This document shows, piece after piece, positions 38,072 through 47,668 of a stretch of DNA of 59,867 bases (position 1 is the first letter of the stretch; each line of letters begins with the position of its first letter). The translations under genes and the position numbers were made by a program. This stretch comes from Gammaproteobacteria bacterium CG_4_10_14_0_2_um_filter_38_22. Its GTDB lineage: Bacteria; Pseudomonadota; Gammaproteobacteria; Coxiellales; Coxiellaceae. The notes below the pieces were generated by a model that did no database searches, had not been told where the DNA came from, and saw only the letters and a list, made by a program, of their open reading frames with translations. The stretch is from the NCBI GenBank assembly GCA_002793195.1, contig PFPT01000057.1, positions 1 through 59,867 of the forward strand, written 5' to 3'.

Positions 38072-39100
38072 TTACTCCAGTATTTTTTTTAATTCATGCC
38101 ATACAACACGAGGATCGATTGTCATATAGCAGGCTGGCACGATATCGGTTTGATGTGTTTTTGCATAATGACAAATTTTACTAGCGCAAGGTGCGCAGGC
38201 AAAGTTTGCTTGCAAGTGAATTTGATTATTGCCAAGCGTGCCAATTTTTTTTGGGTTGGTTGGTCCGTACAATGAAATGGTTGGTGTTGATAGTGCTGCG
38301 CATAAATGTCCTAAGCCGGTATCGACAGCAATAACAGCGGTTGCGTTTTTCAGTAGTGTTGCGATTTGTGCAACAGATAGTTTAGGTAAGACGCGTGCAC
38401 ATGAAATATTGTCTGCGAGTTTTTCTGCCCGTTTTTTTTCTGTTGTATCCCCCCAGGGTAAATAGACAACGATGTTTTTTTCGGCAGCATAGGTGAGTAA
38501 TTGTTGCCAATAATTTTCTGGATAATGTTTTGTTTTCCAGGTTGTGCCATGCAAGTAGACGAGATATTGTTTTGGCAATGTAAAGTCAAGTGCCGGTAAT
38601 TTTTGAGGATTAATCTGATAGTCCGAATTACCTGAAAAAGTATACCCTAAAATTTTTGAAAATAATTCACGTGTGCGGTTAACGGCATGTTGATTTTTAT
38701 TGATGTTATATTTTGTTGAATAAAAGAAATGACTAATGGATTCGCGTGCTGAATTTTTATCCAGACCATGAGCATGGCCATGCGCTAATTTCGCAACGAT
38801 AGCACTTTTTAAAAGTCCTTGTGCATCGATAATAAGATCATATTTTTTTTCACGCAGTGATTGATAGAATCGTTTTATTTCAGTATAAGTTGATTTTTTA
38901 AAGCTATTTTTTCGCCAGTGTCGTAATGAGATGGGAATGATTTTTTTCACAGCAGGATGCCAAGCGGGAATATCAGCAAAGGCGGGTTCAACTACCCAGT
39001 CTACTTCTAAATTAGGAATGGCTTTCATTGCATCGGATAAGGCGGGCAGAGTGTGAATCACATCACCCATCGAAGACATTTTAATTAATAGTACATGCAT
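38072..39100 (-). CDS. waaC: Lipopolysaccharide heptosyltransferase I
   Basis: GT9 enzyme adding the first heptose to Kdo2-lipid A. 342 residues: MHVLLIKMSSMGDVIHTLPALSDA at the N-terminus, WKTKHYPENYWQQLL, and the donor-binding AVDTGLGHLCAALSTPTISLYGPTNP. ATG 39100 matches the family start; the longer frame to 39268 would run into xthA. Presence implies a heptose-containing LPS core. Start lies only 51 bases from divergent xthA. Confidence 0.9.
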   Translation of the reverse strand: MHVLLIKMSSMGDVIHTLPALSDAMKAIPNLEVDWVVEPAFADIPAWHPAVKKIIPISLRHWRKNSFKKSTYTEIKRFYQSLREKKYDLIIDAQGLLKSAIVAKLAHGHAHGLDKNSARESISHFFYSTKYNINKNQHAVNRTRELFSKILGYTFSGNSDYQINPQKLPALDFTLPKQYLVYLHGTTWKTKHYPENYWQQLLTYAAEKNIVVYLPWGDTTEKKRAEKLADNISCARVLPKLSVAQIATLLKNATAVIAVDTGLGHLCAALSTPTISLYGPTNPKKIGTLGNNQIHLQANFACAPCASKICHYAKTHQTDIVPACYMTIDPRVVWHELKKILE

Positions 39101-39151
39101 TTTCGCGCAATATTTGTTAGGTTGTCGACTGTGTTGTTTTAGGAGTTTATT

Positions 39152-39919
39152 ATGCGTGTGATCACAGCGAATCTCAATGGCATTCGTTCTGCACAAAGAA
39201 AAGGTTTTTTTGAGTGGCTTGCAAAACAGCATGCGGATTTTGTATGTCTTCAAGAAACCAAAGCGCAAATGACAGAATTAACTGATGAATTGTACAGACC
39301 CGATGGCTATCACTGTTACTTCAGTGATGCAGTAAAAAAAGGGTATAGCGGTGTTGGATTATACGTCAAACAAAAACCAGATCATGTTACGCACAAATTG
39401 GGTTGGCAATGTGCGGATGACGAAGGTCGTTTTGTACGTGTTGATGTAGGTGAGTTAAGCGTTATTTCTTTATATTTGCCATCGGGTTCAGCGGGCGAGC
39501 ATCGTCAGGTTGAGAAACTGGATTTTATGGAAAGATTTTTAAAAACGTTACGCGAATTTAAAAAATCCAAGCGCCAATTTATTATTTGTGGTGATTGGAA
39601 TATTGTGCATAAAGAAATTGATATTAAAAATTTTAAATCGAATCAAAAAACATCGGGTTGTTTACCAGAAGAACGCGCTTGGCTAGATGATTTATTTACA
39701 ACAGAAGGATTTGTGGATGCGTTTCGTGTGATTAACCATGAAAAAGATCAATATACGTGGTGGTCAAATCGCGGTGCTGCTTATGAGAAAAATGTGGGAT
39801 GGCGTATTGATTATCAAATCATTTCCGATAATCTCAAAAATACGGTGAAAGCAGTTTCAATTTACAAAGACCAAAAATTTTCAGATCATGCACCATTGAT
39901 TGTTGATTATCAGGTGTAA
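39152..39919 (+). CDS. xthA: Exodeoxyribonuclease III
   Basis: AP endonuclease and 3'-exonuclease of base excision repair. 255 residues of the EEP fold: ITANLNGIRSAQRKGF, VCLQETKAQ (catalytic Glu), GDWNIVHKEIDIKN, WRIDYQIIS and SDHAPLIVDYQV (catalytic Asp/His). AGGAG precedes ATG by about seven bases. Divergent from waaC. Confidence 0.95.
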   Translation: MRVITANLNGIRSAQRKGFFEWLAKQHADFVCLQETKAQMTELTDELYRPDGYHCYFSDAVKKGYSGVGLYVKQKPDHVTHKLGWQCADDEGRFVRVDVGELSVISLYLPSGSAGEHRQVEKLDFMERFLKTLREFKKSKRQFIICGDWNIVHKEIDIKNFKSNQKTSGCLPEERAWLDDLFTTEGFVDAFRVINHEKDQYTWWSNRGAAYEKNVGWRIDYQIISDNLKNTVKAVSIYKDQKFSDHAPLIVDYQV

Positions 39920-39952
39920 GAAATGAAAATGACTGGCATAGCATAATGTTTA

Positions 39953-40666
39953 TCAGCGTAATGCTTCTTTCTGTTTTGCGATAATGTCGGCAATTCCTTT
40001 TTTCGCCAATGACAAGAGCGACTGTAGTTCTGTTTCTTGAAATGCGCCATTTTCTGCAGTGCCTTGTACTTCAACAAAAGATCCTGAATCAGTCATCACA
40101 ACATTCATATCTGTTTGTGCTTTAGAGTCTTCTGCATAGTCTAAATCTAATACGGGTGTCCCATTAAAAATGCCAACGGAAACGGCAGCAACAAAATGTT
40201 TGAGTGGATCATTTAAAATAATTTTGCGCTCTTGCATAAAACGCAGTGCATCAATCAAGGCAACGCAAGCACCGCTGATGGCTGCAGTACGTGTGCCACC
40301 ATCAGCTTGAATCACATCGCAATCAATGGTGATTGTGAAACCAGGAATTTTATTTAAATCTAGTGCGGCGCGTAGTGATCGTCCGATTAAACGTTGAATT
40401 TCAATGGTGCGCCCGCCTTGTTTTCCACGCGCTGCTTCACGATCAACGCGTGAATGTGTTGCGCGAGGCAGCATGCCATATTCTGCTGTTAACCAGCCTT
40501 GTTTGCTGTCTTTTAAAAAACGCGGCACATTATCTGTGATGCTGACGTTGCATAGCACAATGGTTTCACCAAATTGCGTTAATACAGAGCCTTCCGCATG
40601 CTTGGTGTACTGTCTTGTAAAAGAAATAGAGCGTAAGGTATCTGCTGTGCGGCGACTGGGTCTCAT
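39953..40666 (-). CDS. rph: Ribonuclease PH
   Basis: Phosphorolytic 3'-to-5' exoribonuclease trimming tRNA 3' ends. 237 residues: [55 protein letters not shown] (phosphate binding) and [23 protein letters not shown] 40666 has GAGG six bases upstream; the frame to 40786 would overlap gmk. The pyrE/rph neighbourhood recalls E. coli, but here waaC and xthA intervene. Confidence 0.97.
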   Translation of the reverse strand: MRPSRRTADTLRSISFTRQYTKHAEGSVLTQFGETIVLCNVSITDNVPRFLKDSKQGWLTAEYGMLPRATHSRVDREAARGKQGGRTIEIQRLIGRSLRAALDLNKIPGFTITIDCDVIQADGGTRTAAISGACVALIDALRFMQERKIILNDPLKHFVAAVSVGIFNGTPVLDLDYAEDSKAQTDMNVVMTDSGSFVEVQGTAENGAFQETELQSLLSLAKKGIADIIAKQKEALR

Positions 40667-40766
40667 GAAAATCCTCAAATAGGCAAGTAAAAATGATGCG
40701 ACAGTATAACGACTATTATTTTTAATGCAAAATTTGCTATGATCACTTTTTTTAATAGGGAATGAG

Positions 40767-41405
40767 GTGGACACATTGAGTAACAACCCATCCGGAAATC
40801 TATTTGTGATTGCAGCACCTTCCGGTGCTGGTAAAACAAGTTTGGTGAAGGCATTATCAGAGTCGATGTCGCAATTGCAAATTTCTATCTCTCATACCAC
40901 GCGCGCGATGCGTCCTGCCGAAAAAAATGGTGAAAATTATTTTTTCATTGATCCGGAAACTTTCCATGATATGGTGGAAAAAAAGGCTTTTTTGGAGCAT
41001 GCTGCTGTTTTTGGAAACCACTATGGCACATCAAAAGCATGGGTTTTTGAAAAATTATCGATGGGAATAGATGTTGTTTTAGAAATTGATTGGCAGGGGG
41101 CGCAACAAGTGCATCGCCTGTTTTCCGAAGCGGTATTGATTTTTATTTTGCCACCTTCTATCGCGGCATTAAAAAGCCGATTGCAAAGTCGACAGCAAGA
41201 TTGTGCTGATATCATTGCGCAACGCATGCAAGCTGCGCAAAATGAAACAAGCCATTTCAGCGAATTTGATTATTTGGTCGTGAATGATCAGTTTGATAGC
41301 GCTGTGAATGATTTAAAAAATATTGTGTTGGCAATGCGTTTGAAAACATCGTTGCAAAAAGTAAAACAAGCTGCTTTGCTGGAAAATTTACTGAAAAAGC
41401 AGTAA
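40767..41405 (+). CDS. gmk: Guanylate kinase
   Basis: Phosphorylates GMP to GDP. 212 residues: P-loop [17 protein letters not shown] (about 13-29), [20 protein letters not shown] (GMP binding), and [10 protein letters not shown]. Start is GTG 40767 (AGGG six bases upstream) or TTG 40776 (GAGGTG upstream), three residues apart. First of gmk-rpoZ-spoT-ridA-recG, a conserved order that links nucleotide pools and the stringent response. Confidence 0.96.
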   Translation: MDTLSNNPSGNLFVIAAPSGAGKTSLVKALSESMSQLQISISHTTRAMRPAEKNGENYFFIDPETFHDMVEKKAFLEHAAVFGNHYGTSKAWVFEKLSMGIDVVLEIDWQGAQQVHRLFSEAVLIFILPPSIAALKSRLQSRQQDCADIIAQRMQAAQNETSHFSEFDYLVVNDQFDSAVNDLKNIVLAMRLKTSLQKVKQAALLENLLKKQ

Positions 41406-41450
41406 AATTGTCGTCTAAAATCAATGAAAGAAATGAAAGAGGTTGTGATC

Positions 41451-41708
41451 ATGGCTCGAGTGACTGTGGAAGATTGTTTGGAAAAAGTTGAAAATCGATT
41501 TGCATTGGTATTAATTGCTGCAGAACGAGCGCATCAATTGGAGATGGGTGTTTCAGATGCATTGGTTCCAGAAGATGGTGACAAACCGACTGTGATCGCT
41601 TTACGTGAAATTGCAGGTGGTTTTGATGTTGCTAATATTGCGGCTAACGAAGCAGCGAAAACGAATGCAGCGCCAAATCAAGTCACTATTATCGAAGATG
41701 CTGAATAA
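41451..41708 (+). CDS. rpoZ: DNA-directed RNA polymerase subunit omega
   Basis: Chaperone subunit of RNA polymerase and part of a ppGpp site. 85 residues beginning [30 protein letters not shown], then [16 protein letters not shown] 41451 with GAGG eight bases upstream; a longer frame from 41424 is not needed. Just upstream of spoT as in E. coli. Confidence 0.96.
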   Translation: MARVTVEDCLEKVENRFALVLIAAERAHQLEMGVSDALVPEDGDKPTVIALREIAGGFDVANIAANEAAKTNAAPNQVTIIEDAE

Positions 41709-41794
41709 TTATTTTAACAAGGTAGACGCACGGGGAATTTTTTTTGGAGCGGGTCATGCAATGTGACGATAAGCTCTTACATTGAGGTAGTCAC

Positions 41795-43933
41795 ATGCGT
41801 CTATTTAAAAGGTTGCGTCGAAAACTTTTCTATCTTACTGATGAACAAATTGAGCAAATTCATCAAGCTTATTTAACAGCATTAACTGCACACCGTGGAC
41901 AGCGTCGTCAAACGGGTGAGCCTTATATTACACATCCAGTTTCGGTTGCTTGCATTTTAGCAGACATGAAAATGGATCATCATACAATCATGGCTGCTTT
42001 ATTGCATGATGTGATCGAAGATACCAAAATCGAAAAAAAAGAGTTAGAAAAAACATTCGGACGTGAAGTCGCGAGCTTAGTTGATGGCGTGAGTAAATTA
42101 ACACAAATTGAGTTTGTGAGTCGAGCAGAAGCGCAAGCAGAGAATTTTCGTAAAATGGTTTTGGCAATGGCGAGTGATATTCGTGTCATTTTAGTCAAGC
42201 TGGCTGATCGTCTTCATAACATGCGCACGTTAATCACGTTGGCATCAGAAAAAAGATATCGTGTCTCCAAAGAAACGTTAGAAATTTTCGCGCCCATTTC
42301 AAAACGATTGGGAATGCGTGATTTCTCGGTTGAATTAGAAGAATTGAGTTTTTCTGCGTTGTATCCGCATCGTTATCATGTGTTAAAAGAAGCCGTTCAA
42401 AAAGCGCGCGGTGATCGTAAAAAAATTCTCTCGTTAATTAATAAAACATTGCAAGATGGATTAACAAAAGATCAATTTCCTTCTTGCGCCATTATCGGCA
42501 GAGAAAAACATTTATATAGCATTTATCGAAAAATGCTGACAAAAAAAATTCCATTTAATGAAATTATGGATGTGTATGCCTTTCGCATTATTGTGAGCGA
42601 TGTGGATACTTGTTATCGCGTGTTGGGTTTAGTGCATCGATTATTTAAGCCTGTGCCGGAACGTTTTAAAGATTACATCGCTATTCCAAAAGCAAATGGG
42701 TATCAATCATTACATACTACTTTGTTTGGCCCATATGGATTGCCTATTGAAATACAGATTCGTACAACAGAAATGGATCGGGTTGCCTCTAATGGTATTG
42801 CAGCACATTGGTTATATAAGTCAGATGAAGGTGATGCGGATAAGCCTCGTATTCACGCGCAAAAATGGGTAAAAAATTTATTGGAGTTGCAAAAAAATGC
42901 AGGCAGCTCACTGGAATTTATTGAAAGTGTGAAAGTCGATTTATTTCCAGATGAAGTTTATACCTTCACACCTAAGGGTGAGATTAAAGAGTTACCAGCA
43001 GGTGCTACGGGTGTTGATTTTGCTTATGCTGTTCATACGGATGTGGGAAATAGTTGTATGGCGATTAAAATTAATCGTCAATTAGCGCCACTCTCTACGA
43101 AATTAAATAATGGTGATACGGTTGAGGTGGTGACAGCATCAAGCGCGCGACCCAATCCGGGTTGGTTGGATTTTGTGATTACGAGCAAAGCACGCAGTGC
43201 CATACGTCATCTTTTAAAATTTCAGCAGTATGATGAATCGGTGACGTTGGGTAGGAAATTATTGCAAAAAGCATTCGCAAATCAGCAATTGTCTTTGAAA
43301 AAAATACCGGAAAATGTATGGCTTATTTATTTTAAAGAAGCCAATTTTAAAATATTAGATGATTTAATGGCAGATATTGGGCTGGGAAATCGTTCTGCCA
43401 TTGTGGTTGCGCAACGGATCAAATTATTATTACAAGAACAGTTGCTGACTTTAGGGCAACAAGCAGAAAAAGTGGAATTATTGACATTGAGTATGCCGAT
43501 GATTGTTCAAGGTACAGAAGGGATGTTGTTATCATTTGCATCGTGTTGTCATCCTATTCCAGGCGATTTTATTGTGGGATCAATGAAGGCAGGAAAAGGC
43601 ATTGTGGTGCACGTGCATGATTGTAAACGTGTTGCAAAATTTTTAAATCAACCAACGCAGTGTGTGCCATTGCGATGGTCTGATGATGTTGTTGGCGAAT
43701 TTTTAGTGATGGTTGGTGTGGCTGTTAAAAACGAAAGAGGTGTTTTGGCTAACTTGGCTGCGGTTATTTCTGATTCAGATGGTAACATTGATGATATCCA
43801 GGTTAATGATCGCGAAGGGTTTTATTATGAGGTGACTTTTAAATTATTGGTGAAAGATCGCTTGCATTTAGCGCGCATATTAAAAAATTTGCGACAGGTT
43901 CCACAAGTAGTGAAAATAATGAGAGCAAAATAA
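41795..43933 (+). CDS. spoT: Bifunctional (p)ppGpp synthetase/hydrolase
   Basis: Sets stringent-response alarmone levels. 712 residues: HD hydrolase domain with HPVSVA and ALLHDVIEDT (His71/Asp72), synthetase domain with GREKHLYSIYRKM, IMDVYAFRIIV and DYIAIPKANGYQSLHTTLFGP (about 235-350), TGS domain from about 380 (DLFPDEVYTFTPKGEIKELPAGATGVDFAY), and C-terminal ACT domain after about 630. Intact HD and synthetase motifs indicate a bifunctional enzyme. GAGGTAG precedes ATG. A CAATGT...ACATTG hairpin lies just before the ribosome binding site. Confidence 0.96.
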   Translation: MRLFKRLRRKLFYLTDEQIEQIHQAYLTALTAHRGQRRQTGEPYITHPVSVACILADMKMDHHTIMAALLHDVIEDTKIEKKELEKTFGREVASLVDGVSKLTQIEFVSRAEAQAENFRKMVLAMASDIRVILVKLADRLHNMRTLITLASEKRYRVSKETLEIFAPISKRLGMRDFSVELEELSFSALYPHRYHVLKEAVQKARGDRKKILSLINKTLQDGLTKDQFPSCAIIGREKHLYSIYRKMLTKKIPFNEIMDVYAFRIIVSDVDTCYRVLGLVHRLFKPVPERFKDYIAIPKANGYQSLHTTLFGPYGLPIEIQIRTTEMDRVASNGIAAHWLYKSDEGDADKPRIHAQKWVKNLLELQKNAGSSLEFIESVKVDLFPDEVYTFTPKGEIKELPAGATGVDFAYAVHTDVGNSCMAIKINRQLAPLSTKLNNGDTVEVVTASSARPNPGWLDFVITSKARSAIRHLLKFQQYDESVTLGRKLLQKAFANQQLSLKKIPENVWLIYFKEANFKILDDLMADIGLGNRSAIVVAQRIKLLLQEQLLTLGQQAEKVELLTLSMPMIVQGTEGMLLSFASCCHPIPGDFIVGSMKAGKGIVVHVHDCKRVAKFLNQPTQCVPLRWSDDVVGEFLVMVGVAVKNERGVLANLAAVISDSDGNIDDIQVNDREGFYYEVTFKLLVKDRLHLARILKNLRQVPQVVKIMRAK

Positions 43934-43951
43934 ATTGATAGGATTTTTCTC

Positions 43952-44344
43952 ATGAAAAAAATAATTGAAACACAGCATGCGCCAGCTGCAATTGGTACTT
44001 ATTCGCAAGCAGTTCAGGTTGATAAAACAGTTTATATTTCCGGACAAATTCCATTGAATCCGAAAACGATGAAAATGGTGACAAGTGATTTTCACGCGCA
44101 AGTCAAACAGGTATTTGAAAATCTAAAGGCAATTGCGACTGCGGCGGGTGGTGATTTGTCAAAAGTGGTTAAATTACAAGTATATTTACAAGACATGAAT
44201 CAGTTTGTCATCGTTAATGAAATCATGGCAGCGTATTTTGAAAAACCGTATCCCGCACGCGCAGTGGTTGAAGTGAGTCGATTGCCGAAAGAAGCGGGTG
44301 TTGAAATGGATGCTATTTTATATCTTGAGGAGCCGCGCGCGTAA
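43952..44344 (+). CDS. ridA: RidA family reactive enamine/imine deaminase
   Basis: Hydrolyses reactive 2-aminoacrylate and related enamines made by PLP enzymes. 130 residues, trimeric chorismate-mutase-like fold: APAAIGTYSQAVQVDKTVYISGQIPLNP, and PYPARAVVEVSRLPKEAGVEMDAIL with the substrate-binding Arg. Follows spoT by 18 bases, a conserved pairing in this group. Confidence 0.95.
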   Translation: MKKIIETQHAPAAIGTYSQAVQVDKTVYISGQIPLNPKTMKMVTSDFHAQVKQVFENLKAIATAAGGDLSKVVKLQVYLQDMNQFVIVNEIMAAYFEKPYPARAVVEVSRLPKEAGVEMDAILYLEEPRA

Positions 44345-44352
44345 GCAAGCGA

Positions 44353-44369
44353 GATTTGCAAAGCAAATC
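44353..44369 (+). repeat. Hairpin GATTTGC-AAA-GCAAATC upstream of recG (family copy 2)
   Basis: Perfect 7-bp stem (44353-44359 with 44363-44369) just after ridA, followed by ATTTCTATTTTT and the recG ATG. Compared with the copy at 12012-12029 one C-G pair is T-A here, a compensatory change; the flanks GAGAT and CATTT are shared. Could be a weak ridA terminator. Confidence 0.5.
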
Positions 44370-44381
44370 ATTTCTATTTTT

Positions 44382-46484
44382 ATGCTATCAACATTATCCA
44401 CTTGTGTGACAAGCTTGAAAGGCGTTGGCTCTAAGACCGCAAAATTGTTTGCGCAAGTGGGTATGTTGACCGTTCAAGATTTATTATTTCATTTGCCGCT
44501 ACGTTATGAAGATCGCACTCAAATTCATGCTATTTCTGCAATAAAACCAGGCGATCGTGTTTTGATTGAAGGGGTTGTGCAATCTGTGCAAGTCACGGGG
44601 GCGCGTGGCTATCTTCGCTGTGTTATCGCCGATGCGACTGGTCGACAGGTTGATCTTGTATTTTTTTATTTCACCAAGCCGCATGAAAAAAAATTATCGA
44701 TGTTAAAAGGGAAGGCAGCTATACGCTGTTTTGGTGAAGTGCGTCATGGATTTTCCGGTCATTTGGAAATGGTGCATCCCGAATATGCGACTGTTGATCA
44801 AATTGGAGCAGGTAGTGTATTAACGTTATCCCCTTGTTTATTGCCGGTATATCCCACTACAAAAGGATTGCATCAAGCGACTTGGCGAAAAGTGATGAAA
44901 CAAGCATTGGATTTATTAGAAAAAAATAATTTATTGCCTGAGTTATTGCCCAGCGCATTGTTATCAGCATTTAATTTTATGGAGTTAAAGCAGGCGCTAT
45001 TTATTATTCATTTTCCGCCGATTGATGTTGATCCAACGGTGCTATTAGCCGGCAAGCATCCAGCGCAGCAGCGATTGATTTTTGAAGAATTAATCGCGCA
45101 TCAATTAACGTTGCAACAAATGCGTTATGTTGCGCGTCAAAATAAAGCAGTTGCTTTGCCCAATCAAATGCATTTAAGTGAACCATTTATTCAGCAATTG
45201 CCTTTTCAGTTGACGGGTGCGCAACAGCGTGTGCTATCTGAAATTAGTCGAGATTTGATGCGCGATATACCCATGATGCGATTATTGCAAGGTGATGTTG
45301 GATCTGGAAAAACAGTGGTGTCGTGTATTGCTGCATTACAAGCGCTTGAAGCGGGTTATCAAGTGGCTTTGATGGCGCCAACAGAAATTTTATCAGAACA
45401 ACATTTGCAAAACTGTTTAAAATGGTTAACGCCATTGGGCATTTCTGTTGGCTTATTGATGGGTCGACAAACGGCATTAGAACAAAAAACAATAAAAGCA
45501 AAATTGGTGTCGGGTGAAATACAATTAATTATTGGTACGCATGCTTTATTTCAAGCAGATGTTGAATTTAAAAATCTTGTATTGTTGATTATCGATGAGC
45601 AGCATCGATTTGGTGTGCATCAACGTTTGGCTTTAATGCAAAAAGCTTTAAAAAAAGGCTATTTTCCGCATCAATTAATGATGACGGCAACACCCATTCC
45701 GCGCACGTTAGCCATGACCGCTTATGCTGATTTAGATTGTTCTGTAATTGATGAATTGCCGCCTGGTCGTCAACCCATTTCAACGGCAATTATTGCTTCT
45801 GCAAAACGTGATGAGATTGTTGATCGTGTGCGTGTAAATTGTGAATCGAAAAAACAAGCCTATTGGATTTGTACCTTGATTGATGAATCTGATGTATTGC
45901 AATGTCAGGCTGCGGAAACAACAGCGAAACAATTGCAAGTGCAATTGCCTTCATTAAAAGTGGGGTTGATTCATGGTCGATTAAAATCAACAGAAAAAAA
46001 TGCCATGATGTTGGCATTTTCGCAAGGGAAAATAGACTTATTAGTCGCAACAACGGTGGTTGAAGTCGGTGTGGATGTGGCGAATGCCAGTTTGATGATT
46101 ATTGAAAACCCAGAGCGATTGGGTTTGGCGCAATTGCATCAATTGCGGGGGCGTGTGGGACGTGGTGAAACAGCGAGTTTTTGCGTGTTGTTATATCAAC
46201 ATCCATTATCAGAGACTGCAAGAAAACGCTTAGCAGTGATGCGTGAAACGCAAGATGGATTTTTAATTGCAGAACGCGATTTGCAAATACGAGGTCCGGG
46301 CGATGTGTTGGGTACGCGACAATCAGGATTAATGCAATTACGTGTTGCTGATTTAATACGCGATCAAGCACTGTTACCCATGGTGCAAAAAATCAGCGAG
46401 CAGTTAATTGAAAACCACCCTTTATTAATTGAAGCGTTATTAAAACGCTGGTTGGGTTCGCAAATATATTATATGCACGCATAA
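44382..46484 (+). CDS. recG: ATP-dependent DNA helicase RecG
   Basis: Remodels stalled forks and Holliday junctions. 700 residues: N-terminal wedge/OB domain (PLRYEDRTQI..., GVVQSVQVTGARGYLRCVIADATG), helicase with Walker A LQGDVGSGKTVVS (about 302-314), Walker B IIDEQHRFGVHQR (about 403), TATPIPRTLAMT and motif VI QLRGRVGRGE. ATG 44382 gives the normal N-terminus but has no clear Shine-Dalgarno; a hairpin is just upstream. Last gene of the gmk-to-recG run. Confidence 0.96.
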   Translation: MLSTLSTCVTSLKGVGSKTAKLFAQVGMLTVQDLLFHLPLRYEDRTQIHAISAIKPGDRVLIEGVVQSVQVTGARGYLRCVIADATGRQVDLVFFYFTKPHEKKLSMLKGKAAIRCFGEVRHGFSGHLEMVHPEYATVDQIGAGSVLTLSPCLLPVYPTTKGLHQATWRKVMKQALDLLEKNNLLPELLPSALLSAFNFMELKQALFIIHFPPIDVDPTVLLAGKHPAQQRLIFEELIAHQLTLQQMRYVARQNKAVALPNQMHLSEPFIQQLPFQLTGAQQRVLSEISRDLMRDIPMMRLLQGDVGSGKTVVSCIAALQALEAGYQVALMAPTEILSEQHLQNCLKWLTPLGISVGLLMGRQTALEQKTIKAKLVSGEIQLIIGTHALFQADVEFKNLVLLIIDEQHRFGVHQRLALMQKALKKGYFPHQLMMTATPIPRTLAMTAYADLDCSVIDELPPGRQPISTAIIASAKRDEIVDRVRVNCESKKQAYWICTLIDESDVLQCQAAETTAKQLQVQLPSLKVGLIHGRLKSTEKNAMMLAFSQGKIDLLVATTVVEVGVDVANASLMIIENPERLGLAQLHQLRGRVGRGETASFCVLLYQHPLSETARKRLAVMRETQDGFLIAERDLQIRGPGDVLGTRQSGLMQLRVADLIRDQALLPMVQKISEQLIENHPLLIEALLKRWLGSQIYYMHA

Positions 46485-46538
46485 AAAGTCATATTGCTTT
46501 ATTAATTCACCTAATTTAGGTCTTCCAAAAAAAACATT

Positions 46539-46567
46539 TTGAAAAAAGAAAAACTATTAGGTACTAT
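46539..46567 (+). promoter_or_regulatory. Promoter of the first outer-membrane protein gene
   Basis: TTGAAA (46539-46544), a 17-base spacer and TACTAT (46562-46567) form a good sigma-70 promoter, giving a leader of about 110 bases before the start at 46685. The leader contains a bulged CGC/GCG hairpin followed by TTGTTTTTTT (46577-46606) and a second hairpin at 46620-46646. Confidence 0.55.
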
Positions 46568-46619
46568 ACCTCGATGCGATGGCGCGTTTTGCGTCGTTGT
46601 TTTTTTGGGAGTTCGTATT

Positions 46620-46646
46620 GTTCGGGAAAATTTTTTTCCGTCGAAC
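46620..46646 (+). promoter_or_regulatory. Leader hairpin upstream of the first OMP
   Basis: GTTCGGGAAAA (46620-46630) pairs with TTTTCC (46634-46639) and CGAAC (46642-46646), 11 base pairs with a two-base bulge. It lies about 40 bases before the start codon and could stabilise the mRNA or regulate translation. Confidence 0.4.
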
Positions 46647-46684
46647 TTCCAATTTATTAATATTAATATTGAGAGGGAAGTTCA

Positions 46685-47383
46685 ATGTCGGTAAAGAAAA
46701 TTCTTCTTTTGGGTGCTACTGGTTTAGCTGCGGTTAGTATGACTGCTGCGATGGCTGGTGGTTACACACATGAGCCAGTTGTTTCTGACAGCGGCTATTA
46801 TGTTGAAGGTCATTTAGGTTACGCGCGTCAAAATTATTTTGATAATCAACAATGGGCTGTAAGTTCTGGTGTTGATAATAACAATGGCGGTAATGCTAGA
46901 GGTGGTTTTGCTGCAGGTTTAGATGCTGGTTACAAAATCAACAACAACTTTGCTGTTGAGTTAGGTTGGTTCTACTTGCCTTCTGTGAATGTGGCTAGTC
47001 AAGGCTTTTCGCCAGTGCGGTTAAAAAGTTGGGCGTTATATTTAGCTGGTAAGTATATGACACCAGTTTCTTGGATGAATAACACAGATTGGTTCTTCAA
47101 GTTGGGCGTGGCATATCGTCAAGCGACTGTATCAACAACAGGGACGGTGATTGCTGGCCCGACTACTTTGGGAATTTCTAAAGGCAAATCTACCTTTGTT
47201 CGCCCTATGTTTGCGACAGGTTTGGATTATAGCTTTAGCGATACTTGGTCTGGTATTGTTCAATACGCTTATTTCATGGGCGCTAGAAATTCATTCCCAT
47301 TATCGACATCAGCAAATGGTGCGTTGGGAACAGTAGCTGCAAACGTATTCACATTGGGCTTGGGCTACAAGTTTACTGTGTAA
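46685..47383 (+). CDS. Outer-membrane beta-barrel protein (paralogue 1)
   Basis: 232 residues. A signal peptide (MSVKKILLLGATGLAAVSMTAAMA) with probable cleavage before Gly25 is followed by an eight-stranded OmpA-like/opacity-type barrel: alternating aromatic and small residues (YYVEGHLGYARQNYF, GFAAGLDAGYKINNNFAVELGWFY, KSWALYLAGKYM, FKLGVAYRQA) and terminal strand NVFTLGLGYKFTV ending in a hydrophobic residue, as needed for BAM insertion. No periplasmic domain. Same architecture and signal sequence as the gene at 47669, so the two arose by duplication. Strong ribosome binding site (GAGAGGGAAG). Role: surface adhesin or porin-like protein; not known. Confidence 0.85.
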   Translation: MSVKKILLLGATGLAAVSMTAAMAGGYTHEPVVSDSGYYVEGHLGYARQNYFDNQQWAVSSGVDNNNGGNARGGFAAGLDAGYKINNNFAVELGWFYLPSVNVASQGFSPVRLKSWALYLAGKYMTPVSWMNNTDWFFKLGVAYRQATVSTTGTVIAGPTTLGISKGKSTFVRPMFATGLDYSFSDTWSGIVQYAYFMGARNSFPLSTSANGALGTVAANVFTLGLGYKFTV

Positions 47384-47402
47384 TTTTTGCGTTATGCTTT
47401 CT

Positions 47403-47428
47403 AAAAAGGGAGCTTTGCTCCCTTTTTT
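47403..47428 (+). terminator. Rho-independent terminator of OMP 1
   Basis: AAAAAGGGAGC pairs with GCTCCCTTTTT across a TTT loop and continues into a T-run. Located 20 bases after the stop at 47383. Confidence 0.88.
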
Positions 47429-47514
47429 TATTTCAATTTTTATTATGTGTGTTCATTTCTGAAAATGGCTAAATACCGCTAGATTCCAACCTGTTTTGGT
47501 TAAAAATAAAAAGC

Positions 47515-47543
47515 TTGTTTGTTTGTTTTATTTTGGGTAATAT
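47515..47543 (+). promoter_or_regulatory. Promoter of the second outer-membrane protein gene
   Basis: TTGTTT (47515-47520), 17-base spacer, TAATAT (47538-47543). It predicts a leader of about 118 bases before the start at 47669, similar in length to that of the first OMP gene. Confidence 0.5.
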
Positions 47544-47597
47544 CTTCTATATATGCTTTTTGCATATTGAGCGGAAAAAGAGTCGACTGTAAAAATA

Positions 47598-47623
47598 CCA
47601 CTGAGTTTCTCAGCGGGGTTTTT
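47598..47623 (+). promoter_or_regulatory. Terminator-like hairpin in the leader of OMP 2
   Basis: CCxCTGAG (47598-47605) pairs with CTCAGxGG (47609-47616) around a TTT loop with one mismatch, then GG and five T (47619-47623). It lies inside the leader, upstream of the coding start, so it could act as an attenuator. A functional switch is inference. Confidence 0.45.
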
Positions 47624-47668
47624 AGGACGGCTCTATTTTTTGTTAGGTCGAAAAAGAGGGAATTTAAA

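Noticed and set aside
38072-39268. Longer waaC reading frame reaching 39268
   Set aside because: The extension lies over xthA and lacks family similarity; the conserved MHVLLIKMSSMGDVIH start is at 39100.
41757-41784. Hairpin (CAATGT...ACATTG) before spoT considered as riboswitch or ppGpp element
   Set aside because: Too short and simple, no known riboswitch features; kept only as a remark in the spoT entry.
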